Shown here: piece after piece, positions 1-10,147 of the stretch
Layout: each line of letters begins with the position of its first letter
Numbering within the stretch: the stretch's first letter is position 1
Source of the DNA: Amaricoccus sp.
GTDB taxonomy: Bacteria; Pseudomonadota; Alphaproteobacteria; Rhodobacterales; Rhodobacteraceae
Length of the DNA stretch: 52,113 nucleotides
Direction of reading: 5' to 3'
NCBI RefSeq assembly: GCF_017995835.1
Contig: NZ_JAGOID010000011.1
Span: forward strand, 1-52,113
Program-made: the position numbers and the translations under genes
The notes under the pieces: model-generated
Told to the model about the DNA's origin: nothing
Database searches by the model: none
What the model saw: the letters and a program-made list of their open reading frames with translations, nothing else

Positions 1-65
1 GGTCTCATGCTGGCCGTTCGCTGGCAAGCGAGCTTGGCCGTCGCGGCGGGCGCTCGGTGCGGGCC

Positions 66-99
66 GAGCTTTTCACCCCGCATGCGGGGTGAAAAGCTC
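66..99. repeat. Perfect 34-bp palindrome upstream of trpD
   Basis: Bases 66-99 equal their own reverse complement. As RNA this gives a 15-bp stem (GAGCTTTTCACCCCG and its complement) closed by a CATG tetraloop. It ends 21 bases before the trpD ATG. No T-run follows, so it is not a standard intrinsic terminator. It could be an mRNA-stabilising or attenuating hairpin, or a dimeric regulator site. The sequence from base 1 to the palindrome shows no recognisable gene end. The existence of the palindrome is certain; its role is unknown. Confidence 0.75.
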
Positions 100-120
100 A
101 ACCACCGCAAGGGTGCACTG

Positions 121-1155
121 ATGAGCGAGCGCCTGAAGCCGCTGATCGGCAAGGCCGCCGAGGGTCCGCTGGGGCGCGCCCAGGCCGAGGCGGCCTTCGC
201 GGCGATCATGGAGGGCGACGCGACGCCGGCCCAGATCGGCGGCTTCCTGATGGCGCTGCGCACCCGCGGCGAGACGGTCGAGGAATACGCCGCCGCGGCG
301 AGCGTGATGCGGGCGAAATGCGTGCGCGTCCATGCGCCCGAGGGCGCGATCGACATCGTCGGCACCGGCGGCGACGGCAAGGGCACGCTCAACATCTCGA
401 CCGCCGCCGCCTTCGTCGTGGCGGGCGCGGGCGTCGTGGTCGCCAAGCACGGCAACCGCAACCTCTCGTCGAAATCCGGCGCGGCCGACGCGCTGACCGA
501 GCTCGGCGTCAACGTCATGGTCGGGCCGGAGGTGGTCGAGCGCGCGTTGGCCGAGATCGGCATCGGCTTCATGATGGCTCCCCTGCACCATCCGGCGACG
601 CGGCACGTCATGCCGGCGCGCCAGGAACTGGGGACGAGGACGATCTTCAACATCCTCGGGCCGCTCACCAATCCCGCCTCGGTGCGCCGGCGGCTGACCG
701 GCGCCTACTCCCGCGCCGTCATCCGGCCGATGGCGCTCACGCTCGCCGCCCTCGGCTCCGACCGCGCCTGGCTCGTCCACGGCGCCGACGGCGCCGACGA
801 GGTCTCCATCGCCGGCGAGACCCACGTCGCCGAACTGCGCGACGGGACCGTCACCGAGTTCACCGTTCATCCCGAGGAGGCCGGCCTGCCCGTTCATCCC
901 TTCTCCGCCATCGAAGGCGGCGCGCCCGCCGAGAACGCCGCGGCGCTGCGCGCCGTGCTCGACGGCGCCCCCTCCGCCTATCGCGACGCCACGCTCCTGA
1001 ACGCCGCCGCGGCCCTCCTCGTCGCCGAGCGCGCCGCCGACCTGCGCGAGGGCGTGGCAATGGCCGTCGACAGCATCGACAGCGGCGCCGCCCGCGGCAA
1101 GGCCGAGGCGCTCGCCCGGCTGACGACCGCGGCCGCCGCCGGCGCGGGAGCCTGA
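121..1155 (+). CDS. trpD: Anthranilate phosphoribosyltransferase
   Basis: Transfers phosphoribosyl from PRPP to anthranilate, the second committed step of tryptophan synthesis, in the cytosol. The 344-residue length is normal. The PRPP/Mg signature [14 protein letters not shown] lies near residue 80, followed by [14 protein letters not shown] and a NILGPLTNP segment, all diagnostic of the family. I chose the ATG at 121 (MSERLKPLI) because the in-frame codons upstream run through the palindrome and look non-coding. trpC follows after 3 bases, so the two are co-transcribed. trpG, often just upstream, is not visible in the first 120 bases. This enzyme and the CoA ligase at 17975 would compete for anthranilate. 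Confidence 0.96.
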   Translation: MSERLKPLIGKAAEGPLGRAQAEAAFAAIMEGDATPAQIGGFLMALRTRGETVEEYAAAASVMRAKCVRVHAPEGAIDIVGTGGDGKGTLNISTAAAFVVAGAGVVVAKHGNRNLSSKSGAADALTELGVNVMVGPEVVERALAEIGIGFMMAPLHHPATRHVMPARQELGTRTIFNILGPLTNPASVRRRLTGAYSRAVIRPMALTLAALGSDRAWLVHGADGADEVSIAGETHVAELRDGTVTEFTVHPEEAGLPVHPFSAIEGGAPAENAAALRAVLDGAPSAYRDATLLNAAAALLVAERAADLREGVAMAVDSIDSGAARGKAEALARLTTAAAAGAGA

Positions 1156-1158
1156 CCG

Positions 1159-1965
1159 ATGAGCGTGCTGGCCCGCATCCGCGAGTACAAGATCGCCGAG
1201 GTCGCCGCCGCCAGGGCCGACCGCCCGGGCGAGATCGAGGCGGCCGCCCGCGCCGCCGGCCCGACCCGCGGCTTCGCCGAGGCGCTGCAACGCGCCTCCT
1301 CCGGCGGCGGCTATGGCCTCATCGCCGAGATCAAGCGCGCGAGCCCGTCCAGGGGCTTGATCCGCGAGGACTTCGACCCAACGACGCTCGGCGCGGCCTA
1401 TGCGGCGGGCGGCGCCGCCTGCCTGAGCGTGCTGACCGACGGGCCGAGCTTCCAGGGAGATCCGGCGCATCTCGTCGCGGCCCGCGCCGTCTGCGACCTG
1501 CCGGTGCTGCGCAAGGACTTCATCGTCGATCCCTGGCAGGTCGCGCAGTCCCGCGCCATGGGCGCCGACTGCATCCTCGTCCTGCTCGCCATGCTCTCCG
1601 ACGACGAGGCGCTCGCCATCGAGGCGGCGGCGTTCGAATGGGGCGTCGACATGCTGGTCGAGGTCCACACCCCGGAGGAGCTGGAGCGCGCCAAGCGGCT
1701 GCGCTCGCCGCTCCTCGGCATCAACAACCGCGACCTCGCCACCTTCGACGTCGACGTCGGCGTCACCCGGCGGCTGGCCCGCGACGTGCCGGCCGACCGG
1801 ATCATCGTCGCCGAAAGCGGCCTCTCGACCCGGCAGGATCTGGCGCAGCTCGCCCGCTTCGGCGTGCGCTGCTTCCTGATCGGCGAGGCGCTGATGCGCG
1901 CGGAGAACGTCGAGCTCGCCACCCGCGACCTGCTGCGCAGCCCCTGGACCCCCGAGGCCGGATGA
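1159..1965 (+). CDS. trpC: Indole-3-glycerol-phosphate synthase
   Basis: Closes the indole ring by converting CdRP to indole-3-glycerol phosphate. It is a 268-residue single-domain TIM barrel; there is no TrpF fusion. Family motifs are all present: [10 protein letters not shown] near residue 57, a catalytic-lysine segment [19 protein letters not shown] and LIGEALM. The ATG at 1159 lies 3 bases after the trpD stop and moaC begins 13 bases after its own stop, so trpD-trpC-moaC-moeA reads as one operon. That arrangement is common in Rhodobacterales. Confidence 0.96.
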   Translation: MSVLARIREYKIAEVAAARADRPGEIEAAARAAGPTRGFAEALQRASSGGGYGLIAEIKRASPSRGLIREDFDPTTLGAAYAAGGAACLSVLTDGPSFQGDPAHLVAARAVCDLPVLRKDFIVDPWQVAQSRAMGADCILVLLAMLSDDEALAIEAAAFEWGVDMLVEVHTPEELERAKRLRSPLLGINNRDLATFDVDVGVTRRLARDVPADRIIVAESGLSTRQDLAQLARFGVRCFLIGEALMRAENVELATRDLLRSPWTPEAG

Positions 1966-1978
1966 TGGGAGCGGACCG

Positions 1979-2455
1979 ATGCCCGGCCTGACCCATTTCG
2001 ACGAGGCCGGCGCCGCGCGCATGGTCGATGTCGGGTCCAAGCCCGCCACCAGCCGCGTCGCGGTCGCCCGCGGCGCGGTGCGGATGGCGCCGTCGACGCT
2101 GGCGCTGGTGCGCGAGGGCCGCGCGGCCAAGGGCGACGTCCTCGCCGTGGCCCGCCTCGCCGGGATCATGGCCGCCAAGCGCACCGCCGATCTCGTCCCG
2201 CTCTGCCATCCGCTCGCCCTTTCCAGGGTCGAGGTCGACCTCGCCCCCGGCGACGACGGCGCCCGGGTGCTGATCGAGGCCCGCGTCGGCGTGACCGGCC
2301 AGACCGGCGTGGAGATGGAAGCGCTCACCGCCGTCTCGGTCGCGGCGCTCACCGTCTACGACATGTTGAAGGCCGTCGATCGCGGCATGGTCATCGAGGA
2401 CGTCCGCGTCGTCCTCAAGGACGGCGGCAAGTCCGGGCGCTTCGAGGCGCCATGA
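1979..2455 (+). CDS. moaC: Cyclic pyranopterin monophosphate synthase MoaC
   Basis: Acts after MoaA in molybdenum-cofactor synthesis to form cyclic pyranopterin monophosphate. The 158-residue protein matches MoaC along its whole length: an N-terminal [17 protein letters not shown], the central LVPLCHPL, the [21 protein letters not shown] helix and the C-terminal KDGGKSGRF. The gene overlaps moeA by 4 bases (ATGA), suggesting translational coupling of the two cofactor genes. Confidence 0.96.
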   Translation: MPGLTHFDEAGAARMVDVGSKPATSRVAVARGAVRMAPSTLALVREGRAAKGDVLAVARLAGIMAAKRTADLVPLCHPLALSRVEVDLAPGDDGARVLIEARVGVTGQTGVEMEALTAVSVAALTVYDMLKAVDRGMVIEDVRVVLKDGGKSGRFEAP

Positions 2456-3660
2456 CCCGCCCCCCTGCCCCGATGCTCAGCGTCGCCGACGCGCATGCCC
2501 GAATCCTCGCCCTCGTCGCGCCGCTCGGCGAGGAGGAGATCCCGCTCGCCGAGGCCGGCGGCCGCGTCCTCGCCCGCCCGGTCGCGGCGAGCCGCGACCA
2601 ACCGCCCTTCGCCGCCTCGGCGATGGACGGCTACGCGGTCCGCGACGCCGACGCCGTCCCCGGCGCACGCCTGCGCGTCATCGGCGCGGCCCAGGCCGGC
2701 GCCGCCTTCTCCGGCGTGGTCGGCCCGGGCGAGGCGGCGCGCATCTTCACTGGCGCCCCCATGCCTCCCGGCGCCGACGCCGTGGTCATCCAGGAGGACG
2801 CCGAACGCGAGGGCGACACCATCCTCGTGCGCCCCGGCCGCGACGGCGCCCGCCACGTGCGCCCGGCCGCCGCCGATTTTGCCGCCGGGACGACCATCTC
2901 CGCGCCGCGCCGCCTGCGCCCGGCCGACGTGGCGCTCCTCGCGGCGATGAACGCCGCGCGCGTGCCCGTCGCCCGCCGGCCCGTCGTGGCGATCATCCCG
3001 ACCGGGGACGAGATCGTCGCCCCCGGCGGCGTCCCCGGCCCGGACCAGATCGTCGCCTCGAACAACTACGGCCTCAAGGCGATGGTCGAGGCGGCCGGGG
3101 GCGAGGCCCGCCTGCTGCCCATCGCCCGCGACACGCCGGAAAGCCTCGCCGCGGTGCTGGCGCTGACCGGGGACGCCGATCTCGTCGTCACCCTCGGCGG
3201 CGCCTCCGTCGGCGACTTCGACATCGTGCAGAAGACCGCGATCGCCCACGGGCTCGCGCTCGATTTCCACAAGGTGGCGATACGCCCCGGCAAGCCGCTG
3301 ATGGCCGGCCGCCTCGGCGCGCGCGCCATGATCGGCCTGCCCGGCAACCCCGTCTCCGCGCTGGTCTGCGGCCAGCTCTTCGTGCTTCCCGCCGTCGAGC
3401 GGATGCTCGGCCTGCCCGGCGACCTGCCGACCGCCCTGCCGGCGCGGCTCGCCGAGGCGGTCGGGCCGAACGGCCCGCGCACGCACTACATGCGCGCCCG
3501 CGTCGAGGCCGGCCCCGCGGGCTGGTCCTGCACCCCCTTCGTCCGGCAGGACAGCGCGCTCCTCTCCGTCCTCGCCGCCGCCAACGCCCTGCTCGTCCGG
3601 CCCCCCGACGCCCCTTCCCAGCCCGCCGGAGACAAGGTTGAGTTCATCTGGGCCGCATAA
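2452..3660 (+). CDS. moeA: Molybdopterin molybdenumtransferase MoeA
   Basis: Inserts molybdate into adenylylated molybdopterin. The 402-residue length is typical. Visible family motifs are the N-terminal [31 protein letters not shown], the [11 protein letters not shown] loop, [10 protein letters not shown] and [11 protein letters not shown], covering MoeA domains I-IV. The ATG overlaps the moaC stop. The gene ends 90 bases before lexA, which has its own promoter, so moeA probably ends the trpDC-moaC-moeA operon. Confidence 0.95.
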   Translation: MTRPPAPMLSVADAHARILALVAPLGEEEIPLAEAGGRVLARPVAASRDQPPFAASAMDGYAVRDADAVPGARLRVIGAAQAGAAFSGVVGPGEAARIFTGAPMPPGADAVVIQEDAEREGDTILVRPGRDGARHVRPAAADFAAGTTISAPRRLRPADVALLAAMNAARVPVARRPVVAIIPTGDEIVAPGGVPGPDQIVASNNYGLKAMVEAAGGEARLLPIARDTPESLAAVLALTGDADLVVTLGGASVGDFDIVQKTAIAHGLALDFHKVAIRPGKPLMAGRLGARAMIGLPGNPVSALVCGQLFVLPAVERMLGLPGDLPTALPARLAEAVGPNGPRTHYMRARVEAGPAGWSCTPFVRQDSALLSVLAAANALLVRPPDAPSQPAGDKVEFIWAA

Positions 3661-3688
3661 ACCCAAGATTGTGTGTCGCATTTGAATC

Positions 3689-3717
3689 TTGACACAAATC
3701 AGGAACGTTCCTAGAAC
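3689..3717 (+). promoter_or_regulatory. lexA promoter with SOS (LexA) box
   Basis: A TTGACA -35 element (3689-3694) and a TAGAAC -10 element (3712-3717) are separated by exactly 17 bases. GAAC at 3703-3706 and GAAC at 3714-3717 are 7 bases apart, giving GAAC-N7-GAAC, the established direct-repeat LexA operator of Alphaproteobacteria. The second half site coincides with the -10 element. LexA binding would block RNA polymerase, giving the usual negative autoregulation. Confidence 0.88.
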
Positions 3718-3750
3718 AGCGTGGGTTCTGCCGGGCAGGGACGGACTGGG

Positions 3751-4446
3751 ATGCTGACGCGCAAGCAATACGACCTCCTCCATTTCATTCACGACCGACT
3801 GCAACGCGACGGGGTGCCGCCCTCGTTCGAGGAGATGAAGGACGCGCTCGACCTGCGCTCCAAATCCGGCATCCACCGGCTGATCACCGCGCTCGAGGAG
3901 CGCGGCTTCATCCGTCGCCTCGCCCACCGCGCCCGCGCGATCGAGATCGTCAAGCTGCCCGACAGCCTCGAGGCGGCCTCGGGCTTCCGGCCGTCGGTCG
4001 TCGACGGCGGCCGCGCCGCGCCGGGCGGCGCGCCTTCCGCTCCCGGCGAGACCGCCGCGATCGAGCTTCCGGTCATGGGCCGCATCGCCGCCGGCACGCC
4101 GATCGAGGCGATTCGCACCGCCTCGCACAACGTCGCCGTCCCCGCCGCCATGCTGGCGGGCCGCTCGCGCCACTACGCGCTCGAGGTGAAGGGCGATTCG
4201 ATGATCGGCGCCGGCATCAACAACGGCGACGTCGTGGTGATCCAGGAGCAGGCGACCGCCCAGAACGGCGACATCGTCGTCGCCCTCGTCGAGGGCGAGG
4301 AAGTCACGCTCAAGACCTTCCGCCGCCGCGGCGCCACCATCGCGCTCGAGGCCGCGAACCCCGCCTATGAGACCCGGCTCTACCAGGACCACCAGGTCGA
4401 GGTGCAGGGCAAGCTCGTGGGCCTGATCCGCACCTACCACGCCTGA
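3751..4446 (+). CDS. lexA: SOS repressor LexA
   Basis: Transcriptional repressor of the DNA-damage response, inactivated by RecA-stimulated self-cleavage. The 231-residue protein has an N-terminal winged helix ([13 protein letters not shown] through [20 protein letters not shown]) and a C-terminal S24-type protease. The scissile Ala114-Gly115 ([10 protein letters not shown]), nucleophile Ser150 ([10 protein letters not shown]) and Lys188 (VTLKTF) are all present, so it should be cleavable. I chose the ATG at 3751 because LexA proteins begin MLT(R/K)KQ; an in-frame GTG at 3721 would add ten atypical residues and start close to the -10 element. It is convergent with comEC. Confidence 0.96.
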   Translation: MLTRKQYDLLHFIHDRLQRDGVPPSFEEMKDALDLRSKSGIHRLITALEERGFIRRLAHRARAIEIVKLPDSLEAASGFRPSVVDGGRAAPGGAPSAPGETAAIELPVMGRIAAGTPIEAIRTASHNVAVPAAMLAGRSRHYALEVKGDSMIGAGINNGDVVVIQEQATAQNGDIVVALVEGEEVTLKTFRRRGATIALEAANPAYETRLYQDHQVEVQGKLVGLIRTYHA

Positions 4447-4495
4447 TCCCGGCCGCCCGGCGACGGTTCCGCGCGCAGGGACCGGTTGACGAGGC

Positions 4496-4519
4496 AGGCG
4501 GGGGCGCCCCTTCCCGCCT
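4496..4519. terminator. Possible bidirectional hairpin between lexA and comEC
   Basis: AGGCGGG (4496-4502) pairs with CCCGCCT (4513-4519) across a 10-base loop, in the 96-base gap between two convergent genes. There is no clear T-run on either strand, so termination is inferred from position and stem strength only. Confidence 0.35.
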
Positions 4520-4542
4520 CGCCGAAACGGAGGGCGGCGGCG

Positions 4543-6675
4543 TCAGCGCGTCATCGCCGCCACGGCGCCGGGCGGCGGCGCGGTCGGGGCCGCGGGTCGG
4601 TCGCGACCGGTCGGACGGGGCGCCGAGGCCCATGGCCGTCCGGCGTCCGGCGCCAGCGCGCCCTCGACGACGAACCCGCCCGGTCCCGGCGTCACCGACA
4701 GCGCCCCCAACTGCCGCAGCGCCTCGGCCCCAATGAAAAGACACGGTCCCGGCGGCGCAGCACGCCATTGCGGCGCGATCAGGACGGCCGCATCGGCGCA
4801 GTCGCGCGGCCCGGTCGCGGAATCGCGGAATCCGACGTAGCGGATCACCCCGAAGCCCGGCGCCTGCGCCTCGACCCGGCCGCGCCTGCCGCGGAAGTCG
4901 GCGCGCGCATGGGCCTCCTCCTGGCTCGCCACGTCGCCGTCGTCCTCGAGCCACGTCGCCGCAGCATAGGTCTGGCTCGTCGCCGAGCTGATAGCGCGAC
5001 CCTCCGCGGTCATGAACCCGAAGAGCCGCCCGTCCGGGGCGATCAGCAGCGGCGGCCGCGCCGCCCCTGCCCAGAGCGCCAGCGCCGCGGCCAGCGGCGC
5101 CAGCCCGGCCCAGCGCCCCCGCCCGTTCCAGAGCACCAGCACGAGGCCGCCCAGCGCCACAAGCCCCGGCACGATTCCCGGCGCGGAGGGCACGCCCGAC
5201 ACGGCGCCCCCGAGCCCCGAGACGAAATGCGCGACGGCGAGCACGTAGCCGACGCCCCAGCCCATCGCCGCGAAGGGCAGCCAGTCGAGGCCGAGCGGCG
5301 CCAGCATCGCCGCCACCACCGCCGCCGGCATCACCACCGCCCCCATCATCGGCACGGCGAGCATGTTGGCCACCAGCCCGTACTGCGCCACGACGTTGAA
5401 ATGGAACGCCGAGAACGGCGCCGTCGCGCTCCCCGCCACCAGCGAGGTCATCGCCAGCGCCAGAACCGGCTTGGCCAGCCGCCAACGTCGGTCGGTCTGG
5501 GTGACCATCCACCAGCTCCGCCCGCGCAATCCGTCAAACACCGCGACGAGGGCGATCGTCGCGGCGAAGGACATCTGGAACCCCGCCTCCATCAGGCTCT
5601 CCGGCGCGACGACGAGCACGACGAGCGCTGCCAGCGCCACCGAACGCAACGTCAGCGCCGGTCTGTCGAGCAGCACCGCCCCGAGGACGCAGGCCGTCAT
5701 CACGTAGGCCCGTTGCGCCGGCACCTCGAACCCCGACAGCGCGAGATAGAGGAACCCCGCCGCCAGCGCCCCCCAGGCCGCGATCTTCTTCAGCGGCCAG
5801 CGCAGCGCCAGCCCCGGCACGAACGCGAGCCCGCCGCGCACGATCACGAAGACCGAAGCCGCGATCAGCGTCATGTGCAGGCCCGAGATCGAGACCAGAT
5901 GATAGAGCGTCGAGTCCCGGAGATCCTCCTCGATCGCCGGATCGATCGCCGAGCGGTCCCCGGTCAGGATTGCCGCCGAGAAGGCGCCCTCCTGTCCCGG
6001 CATCCGCGCCTGGATGTGCGCCGACAGGACCATGCGCAGCCGGAAGGCGAGCAGCGACAGCGGCGACCCGTCGCCCCCTTCCACCTCGACGAGCGGGCTG
6101 CGCGCATAGCCGACGGCGCCGAGCCGGTCGAACCAGGCGACGCGACGGAAGTCGAACCCGCCCGGCGCGCTCGGCGCGGCCGGCGGCGACAGCCGCGCCT
6201 GCCCGAGAACGCGCGCCCCGGGGCGCAGGACCTCCGCCGACGTGCCTTCCTCGATCGAGATGCGCACCTGCGCCGGCGTGCGCTCCGGCTCCAGGCCGTG
6301 GATCACCACCCGGTCGAGCAGAACGCGCGTGCGATCGGAGGCAGAGCGGCCGAGGCCGACGACCCGCCCCTCGACGGCCGCCGTCATCTCGTATGGCAGC
6401 ACCGGCGCCGCCACGACCCGGGTCCTGAGCGCCGCGGCCGCGAAGCCGAGCGCCGGAAGCAGCGCCAGCACGAGGCAGAGCCGCGCCATCGACCCGCCGC
6501 GCCACAGACCCGCCACGGCGACGACCATGACGGCGGCCAGCGCGAGCAGCACGCCGCCGCCCGGCTCCGACGGCAGGGCGAAGTAGCCGGCGATCCCGCA
6601 TCCGAACAACGCGGGCGCCCAGAGCGGCAGGCTGGCCCGCTGGGCCTCGATCCGAGCGGCGAGCCAATCGCCCAC
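4543..6675 (-). CDS. comEC: ComEC/Rec2-family DNA-uptake membrane protein
   Basis: Putative inner-membrane channel for uptake of transforming DNA. The 710-residue protein has an N-terminal DUF4131-like region with two early hydrophobic segments, then the Competence domain with the signature LYHLVSISGLHMTLIA and many membrane helices to about residue 520. The C-terminal part carries no metallo-beta-lactamase HxHxDH motif, so it is the short form without a recognisable nuclease-like domain. The start is a GTG at 6675. Divergence from gltX and convergence with lexA are usual for this locus in related bacteria. Confidence 0.88.
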   Translation of the reverse strand: MGDWLAARIEAQRASLPLWAPALFGCGIAGYFALPSEPGGGVLLALAAVMVVAVAGLWRGGSMARLCLVLALLPALGFAAAALRTRVVAAPVLPYEMTAAVEGRVVGLGRSASDRTRVLLDRVVIHGLEPERTPAQVRISIEEGTSAEVLRPGARVLGQARLSPPAAPSAPGGFDFRRVAWFDRLGAVGYARSPLVEVEGGDGSPLSLLAFRLRMVLSAHIQARMPGQEGAFSAAILTGDRSAIDPAIEEDLRDSTLYHLVSISGLHMTLIAASVFVIVRGGLAFVPGLALRWPLKKIAAWGALAAGFLYLALSGFEVPAQRAYVMTACVLGAVLLDRPALTLRSVALAALVVLVVAPESLMEAGFQMSFAATIALVAVFDGLRGRSWWMVTQTDRRWRLAKPVLALAMTSLVAGSATAPFSAFHFNVVAQYGLVANMLAVPMMGAVVMPAAVVAAMLAPLGLDWLPFAAMGWGVGYVLAVAHFVSGLGGAVSGVPSAPGIVPGLVALGGLVLVLWNGRGRWAGLAPLAAALALWAGAARPPLLIAPDGRLFGFMTAEGRAISSATSQTYAAATWLEDDGDVASQEEAHARADFRGRRGRVEAQAPGFGVIRYVGFRDSATGPRDCADAAVLIAPQWRAAPPGPCLFIGAEALRQLGALSVTPGPGGFVVEGALAPDAGRPWASAPRPTGRDRPAAPTAPPPGAVAAMTR

Positions 6676-6749
6676 GCGCCTTGTTCTCCCTGACCGAAGC
6701 CCCTAAGAACCTCGGCTTAGCAATCCGCTGGTTAACGGGAGGTTGACCG

Positions 6750-8189
6750 ATGCCCGCCGACGCGACCCGCGACGCGCCCGTGGTGACGCGCTTCGCCCCC
6801 TCGCCGACGGGCTATCTGCACATCGGCGGAGCCCGCACGGCGCTCTTCAATTGGCTCTACGCCCGCCATGCCGGCGGCAGGTTTCTCCTGCGCATCGAGG
6901 ACACCGACCGCGCCCGCTCGACGCCCGAGGCGACCGAGGCGATCTTCGCCGGCCTGCGCTGGCTCGGGCTCGACTGGGACGGCGAGGCGGTCAGCCAGTT
7001 CTCCCGCGTGGAGCGCCACGCCGAAGTCGCCCGCGAGATGCTGGCCAGGGGCGTCGCCTACCGCTGCTTCGCCACCGCGGAGGAGATCGAGACCTTCCGC
7101 GCCGAGGCCCGCGCCAACGGCCGCCCGCCGCTCTTCGTCTCGCCCTGGCGCGACGCCGACCCGGCGACCTGGCCCGCCGACGCGCCCTGCGTCATCCGCC
7201 TGCGCGCCCCCCGCGACGGCGAGACGGTGATCGAGGACGCGGTGCAGGGCACGGTGACCTTTCGCAACGAGACGCTCGACGACCTGATCCTCATGCGCTC
7301 GGACGGGGTGCCGACCTACATGCACGCGGTGGTTGTCGACGACCACGACATGAACGTGACCCATGTCATCCGCGGCGACGACCACCTGACCAACGCGGCG
7401 CGCCAGACGCTCATCTACCGGGCGCTCGGCTGGGACGTGCCGAAATGGGCGCACATCCCGCTCATCCACGGCCCCGACGGCGCCAAGCTCTCCAAGCGCC
7501 ACGGCGCGCTCGGGGTCGAGGCCTATCGCGACATGGGCTTCCTGCCGGAGGCGATGCGCAACTACCTCGCCCGCCTCGGCTGGAGCCATGGCAACGACGA
7601 GTTCTTCACCACCGAACAGGCGATCGCGTGGTTCGACCTCGACCACCTCGGCAAGGCCCCGGCCCGCTTCGACTTCTCCAAGCTGACCCACCTTTCCGGC
7701 CAGCACATCCGCGTCGCCGCCGACGACGCGCTGATGGCGGAGCTCGACGCCTTTCTCGCGTCGCAGCAGAAACCGCCTCTCGAGCCGCAGCGGCGCAAAA
7801 TGCTGCTCCGCGCGATGCCCGGGATGAAGGAACGCGCGAAGACGCTGCCGGAACTCCTTGAAATGGGGCGATTTGCGCTAATCGACCGCCCCGTGGAAGC
7901 CGATGCGGCCGGCGCGAAGCTCCTCGATCCGGCATCCCGCGGCATGCTGGGTCGTTTGACTTCGCGGATGCAGCATGCTAGCTGGACCGCAAGCGGTCTG
8001 GAGGCGTATGTGCGCAACTTCGCGGCGGATGAGGGGCTGGGGCTCGGCAAGGTCGCCCAGCCGGTCCGCGCCGCGCTCACCGGCCGCGCCATCTCCCCGA
8101 GCGTCTTCGACATCATGGAGATTCTCGGGCCCGAAGAAACGCTTGCCCGACTCGCGGAATGTGCCGAAGGAGAACCGGCGAAGGCTTGA
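6750..8189 (+). CDS. gltX: Glutamyl-tRNA synthetase
   Basis: Class I aminoacyl-tRNA synthetase that charges tRNA with glutamate. The 479-residue protein has the HIGH-type motif in [19 protein letters not shown] near residue 20 and the KMSKS-type motif GAKLSKRHG near residue 249, followed by the alpha-helical anticodon-binding region. Alphaproteobacteria often carry two gltX paralogues, and this could be either the tRNA-Glu or the tRNA-Glu/Gln enzyme; the sequence alone does not settle which. Confidence 0.95.
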   Translation: MPADATRDAPVVTRFAPSPTGYLHIGGARTALFNWLYARHAGGRFLLRIEDTDRARSTPEATEAIFAGLRWLGLDWDGEAVSQFSRVERHAEVAREMLARGVAYRCFATAEEIETFRAEARANGRPPLFVSPWRDADPATWPADAPCVIRLRAPRDGETVIEDAVQGTVTFRNETLDDLILMRSDGVPTYMHAVVVDDHDMNVTHVIRGDDHLTNAARQTLIYRALGWDVPKWAHIPLIHGPDGAKLSKRHGALGVEAYRDMGFLPEAMRNYLARLGWSHGNDEFFTTEQAIAWFDLDHLGKAPARFDFSKLTHLSGQHIRVAADDALMAELDAFLASQQKPPLEPQRRKMLLRAMPGMKERAKTLPELLEMGRFALIDRPVEADAAGAKLLDPASRGMLGRLTSRMQHASWTASGLEAYVRNFAADEGLGLGKVAQPVRAALTGRAISPSVFDIMEILGPEETLARLAECAEGEPAKA

Positions 8190-8194
8190 CGCCT

Positions 8195-8219
8195 CGCGCC
8201 GACCGCTCTTCTCGGCGCG
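8195..8219 (+). terminator. Hairpin after gltX
   Basis: CGCGCCGA (8195-8202) and TCGGCGCG (8212-8219) form a perfect 8-bp stem with a 9-base loop, starting six bases after the gltX stop. No T-run follows, so it may be a weak or Rho-assisted terminator, or a 3'-end stabiliser, separating gltX from gltA. Confidence 0.45.
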
Positions 8220-8285
8220 GCCCGTGGTCGTGCTCGAACCCGGCCCGGCCGCAAGGCGGGCCCGAAAACAAGGGGACGACGACGT

Positions 8286-9584
8286 ATGACCAGCCAGGCC
8301 CACAAGTCCGCAAAGCTGACCATTGGCGACAAGACCCTGGACCTTCCGGTCTACAGCGGCACGCTCGGCCCCGACGTCATCGACATCCGCCGGCTTTACT
8401 CGGACGGCGACGTGTTCACCTTCGACCCGGGCTTCACGTCGACGGGTTCCTGCGAGAGCGCGATCACCTACATCGACGGCGACCTCGGCCATCTCCTCTA
8501 TCGTGGCTATCCGATCGAACAGCTGGCGGAGAAGTCGCACTTCCTCGAGGTCTGCTACCTGCTGCTCTACGGCGAGCTGCCCACCGCCACCCAGCTCGAG
8601 GATTTCGAGGCCCGCGTGACGAACCACACCATGCTGCACGAGCAGATGGCGTATTTCTTCCGGGGCTTCCGGCGCGACGCTCACCCCATGGCCGTGGTGT
8701 GCGGCATGGTCGGGGCGATGTCGGCCTTCTACCACGACTCGACGGACATCCACGATCCCTGGCAGCGCGAGGTCGCCTCGATCCGCCTGATCGCCAAGAT
8801 GCCGACGATCGTCGCCTGGGCCTACAAGTATTCTGCCGGACAGCCCTTCGTCTATCCGAAGAACAACCTCGACTACGCCTCGAACTTCCTCAACATGTGC
8901 TTCTCGGTGCCGGCGTCCGACTACGTGGTCGACCCGATCCTGAGCCGGGCGATGGATCGCATCTTCACGCTCCACGCCGACCACGAGCAGAACGCCTCGA
9001 CCTCGACGGTGCGCCTCGCCTCCTCGTCGGGCGCGAACCCGTTCGCCTGCATCGCGGCCGGCGTCGCCTGTCTGTGGGGGCCGGCGCATGGCGGCGCCAA
9101 CGAGGCCTGCCTGACGATGCTGCGCGAGATCGGCACGGTCGACCGCATCCCCGAGTATATCGCCAGGGCCAAGGACAAGGACGACCCCTTCCGCCTGATG
9201 GGCTTCGGCCATCGCGTCTACAAGAACTTCGACCCGCGGGCGAAGGTGATGAAGCAGTCCGCCGACGAGGTTCTCGGCCTGCTCGGCATCGAGAACAACC
9301 CGACGCTTCAGGTCGCCAAGGAACTCGAGCGGATCGCGCTGGAGGATCCCTATTTCGTCGAGAAGAAGCTCTATCCGAACGTCGACTTCTACTCCGGCAT
9401 CATCCTCGACGCCATCGGCTTCCCGACCTCGATGTTCACGCCGATCTTCGCGCTGGCCCGGACCGTCGGCTGGATCTCGCAGTGGAAGGAGATGCTGGCC
9501 GACCCCGCCCTCAAGATCGGCCGCCCGCGCCAGCTCTACGTCGGCGCGACCCAGCGCGACTATGTCGACGTCGAGAACCGCTGA
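8286..9584 (+). CDS. gltA: Citrate synthase
   Basis: Condenses oxaloacetate and acetyl-CoA at the entry of the TCA cycle. The 432-residue protein matches the hexameric type II enzymes. It shows [15 protein letters not shown] with a catalytic histidine, [18 protein letters not shown] with the second catalytic histidine, and the PNVDFYSG segment carrying the catalytic aspartate. The ATG at 8286 follows a GGGGA ribosome site. The downstream YbaK gene starts inside its last codons. Confidence 0.97.
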   Translation: MTSQAHKSAKLTIGDKTLDLPVYSGTLGPDVIDIRRLYSDGDVFTFDPGFTSTGSCESAITYIDGDLGHLLYRGYPIEQLAEKSHFLEVCYLLLYGELPTATQLEDFEARVTNHTMLHEQMAYFFRGFRRDAHPMAVVCGMVGAMSAFYHDSTDIHDPWQREVASIRLIAKMPTIVAWAYKYSAGQPFVYPKNNLDYASNFLNMCFSVPASDYVVDPILSRAMDRIFTLHADHEQNASTSTVRLASSSGANPFACIAAGVACLWGPAHGGANEACLTMLREIGTVDRIPEYIARAKDKDDPFRLMGFGHRVYKNFDPRAKVMKQSADEVLGLLGIENNPTLQVAKELERIALEDPYFVEKKLYPNVDFYSGIILDAIGFPTSMFTPIFALARTVGWISQWKEMLADPALKIGRPRQLYVGATQRDYVDVENR

Positions 9585-10065
9585 GCCCGAGGCGCGCCTC
9601 GGCTCGGTCGACCGCGTCGCGGCCGAGGCCGCCCGCCTCGGCCTCGACATCGCGGTCGTGCGCCTCGACGAAAGCACCCGCACCGCGGCCGAGGCGGCGC
9701 GCGCCTGCGGCTGCGAGGTCGACCAGATCGTCAAGTCGATCGTGTTCCGGGTGGCCGGCTCCGACCGCCACGTGCTGTTCCTGACCTGCGGCGGCGCCCG
9801 CGTCGATCCCGCGCGCGCCTCCGCCCTCGCCGGGGCGGCGCTGGAAAAGGCCGACGCCGCCGGCGTGCGCGCCTTCACCGGCTTCGCCATCGGCGGCGTC
9901 TCCCCGCTCGGCCATCTCAATCCGATCGCGGTATGGATGGACCCGGCGCTCTTCCGCTTCGCGACGATCTGGGCCGCCGCCGGTTCGCCCAACCACGTCT
10001 TCTCCGTGGCCCCCGAGCCACTGCGCGCCGCGGCGAACGCCGCCGTCGCGCCCTTCACCGCCTGA
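9562..10065 (+). CDS. YbaK/EbsC-family aminoacyl-tRNA deacylase
   Basis: A 167-residue single-domain protein of the YbaK/ProX family, whose members hydrolyse mischarged tRNA, typically Cys- or Ala-tRNA(Pro). Typical features are [14 protein letters not shown] with the conserved lysine, the [10 protein letters not shown] strand and the loop [13 protein letters not shown]. The ATG at 9562 lies within the gltA 3' end (23-base overlap, different frame), so translation is probably coupled to gltA. The exact misacylated substrate cannot be told from sequence. Confidence 0.85.
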   Translation: MSTSRTAEPEARLGSVDRVAAEAARLGLDIAVVRLDESTRTAAEAARACGCEVDQIVKSIVFRVAGSDRHVLFLTCGGARVDPARASALAGAALEKADAAGVRAFTGFAIGGVSPLGHLNPIAVWMDPALFRFATIWAAAGSPNHVFSVAPEPLRAAANAAVAPFTA

Positions 10066-10147
10066 ACGCCCCGCCGACCGCGAACGTCGTCGCGCGGCGC
10101 ATTCCACGCCTCGCGCGCCATCACCGGCGCGGCTGGGAGATGCGGGC

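Noticed and set aside
2-121. A frame ending in TGA overlapping the trpD ATG, which could be the tail of trpG
   Set aside because: Its translation shows none of the expected C-terminal glutamine-amidotransferase residues and runs through the 34-bp palindrome, so it looks non-coding.
73-4440. Very long open frames on the minus strand opposite trpD-trpC-moaC-moeA-lexA
   Set aside because: They mirror real genes and come from extreme GC at third codon positions; their translations are low-complexity (Arg/Ala/Gly/Asp-rich) with no domain motifs. The same holds for similar antisense frames opposite the catabolic block (e.g. 11108-13609) and elsewhere.
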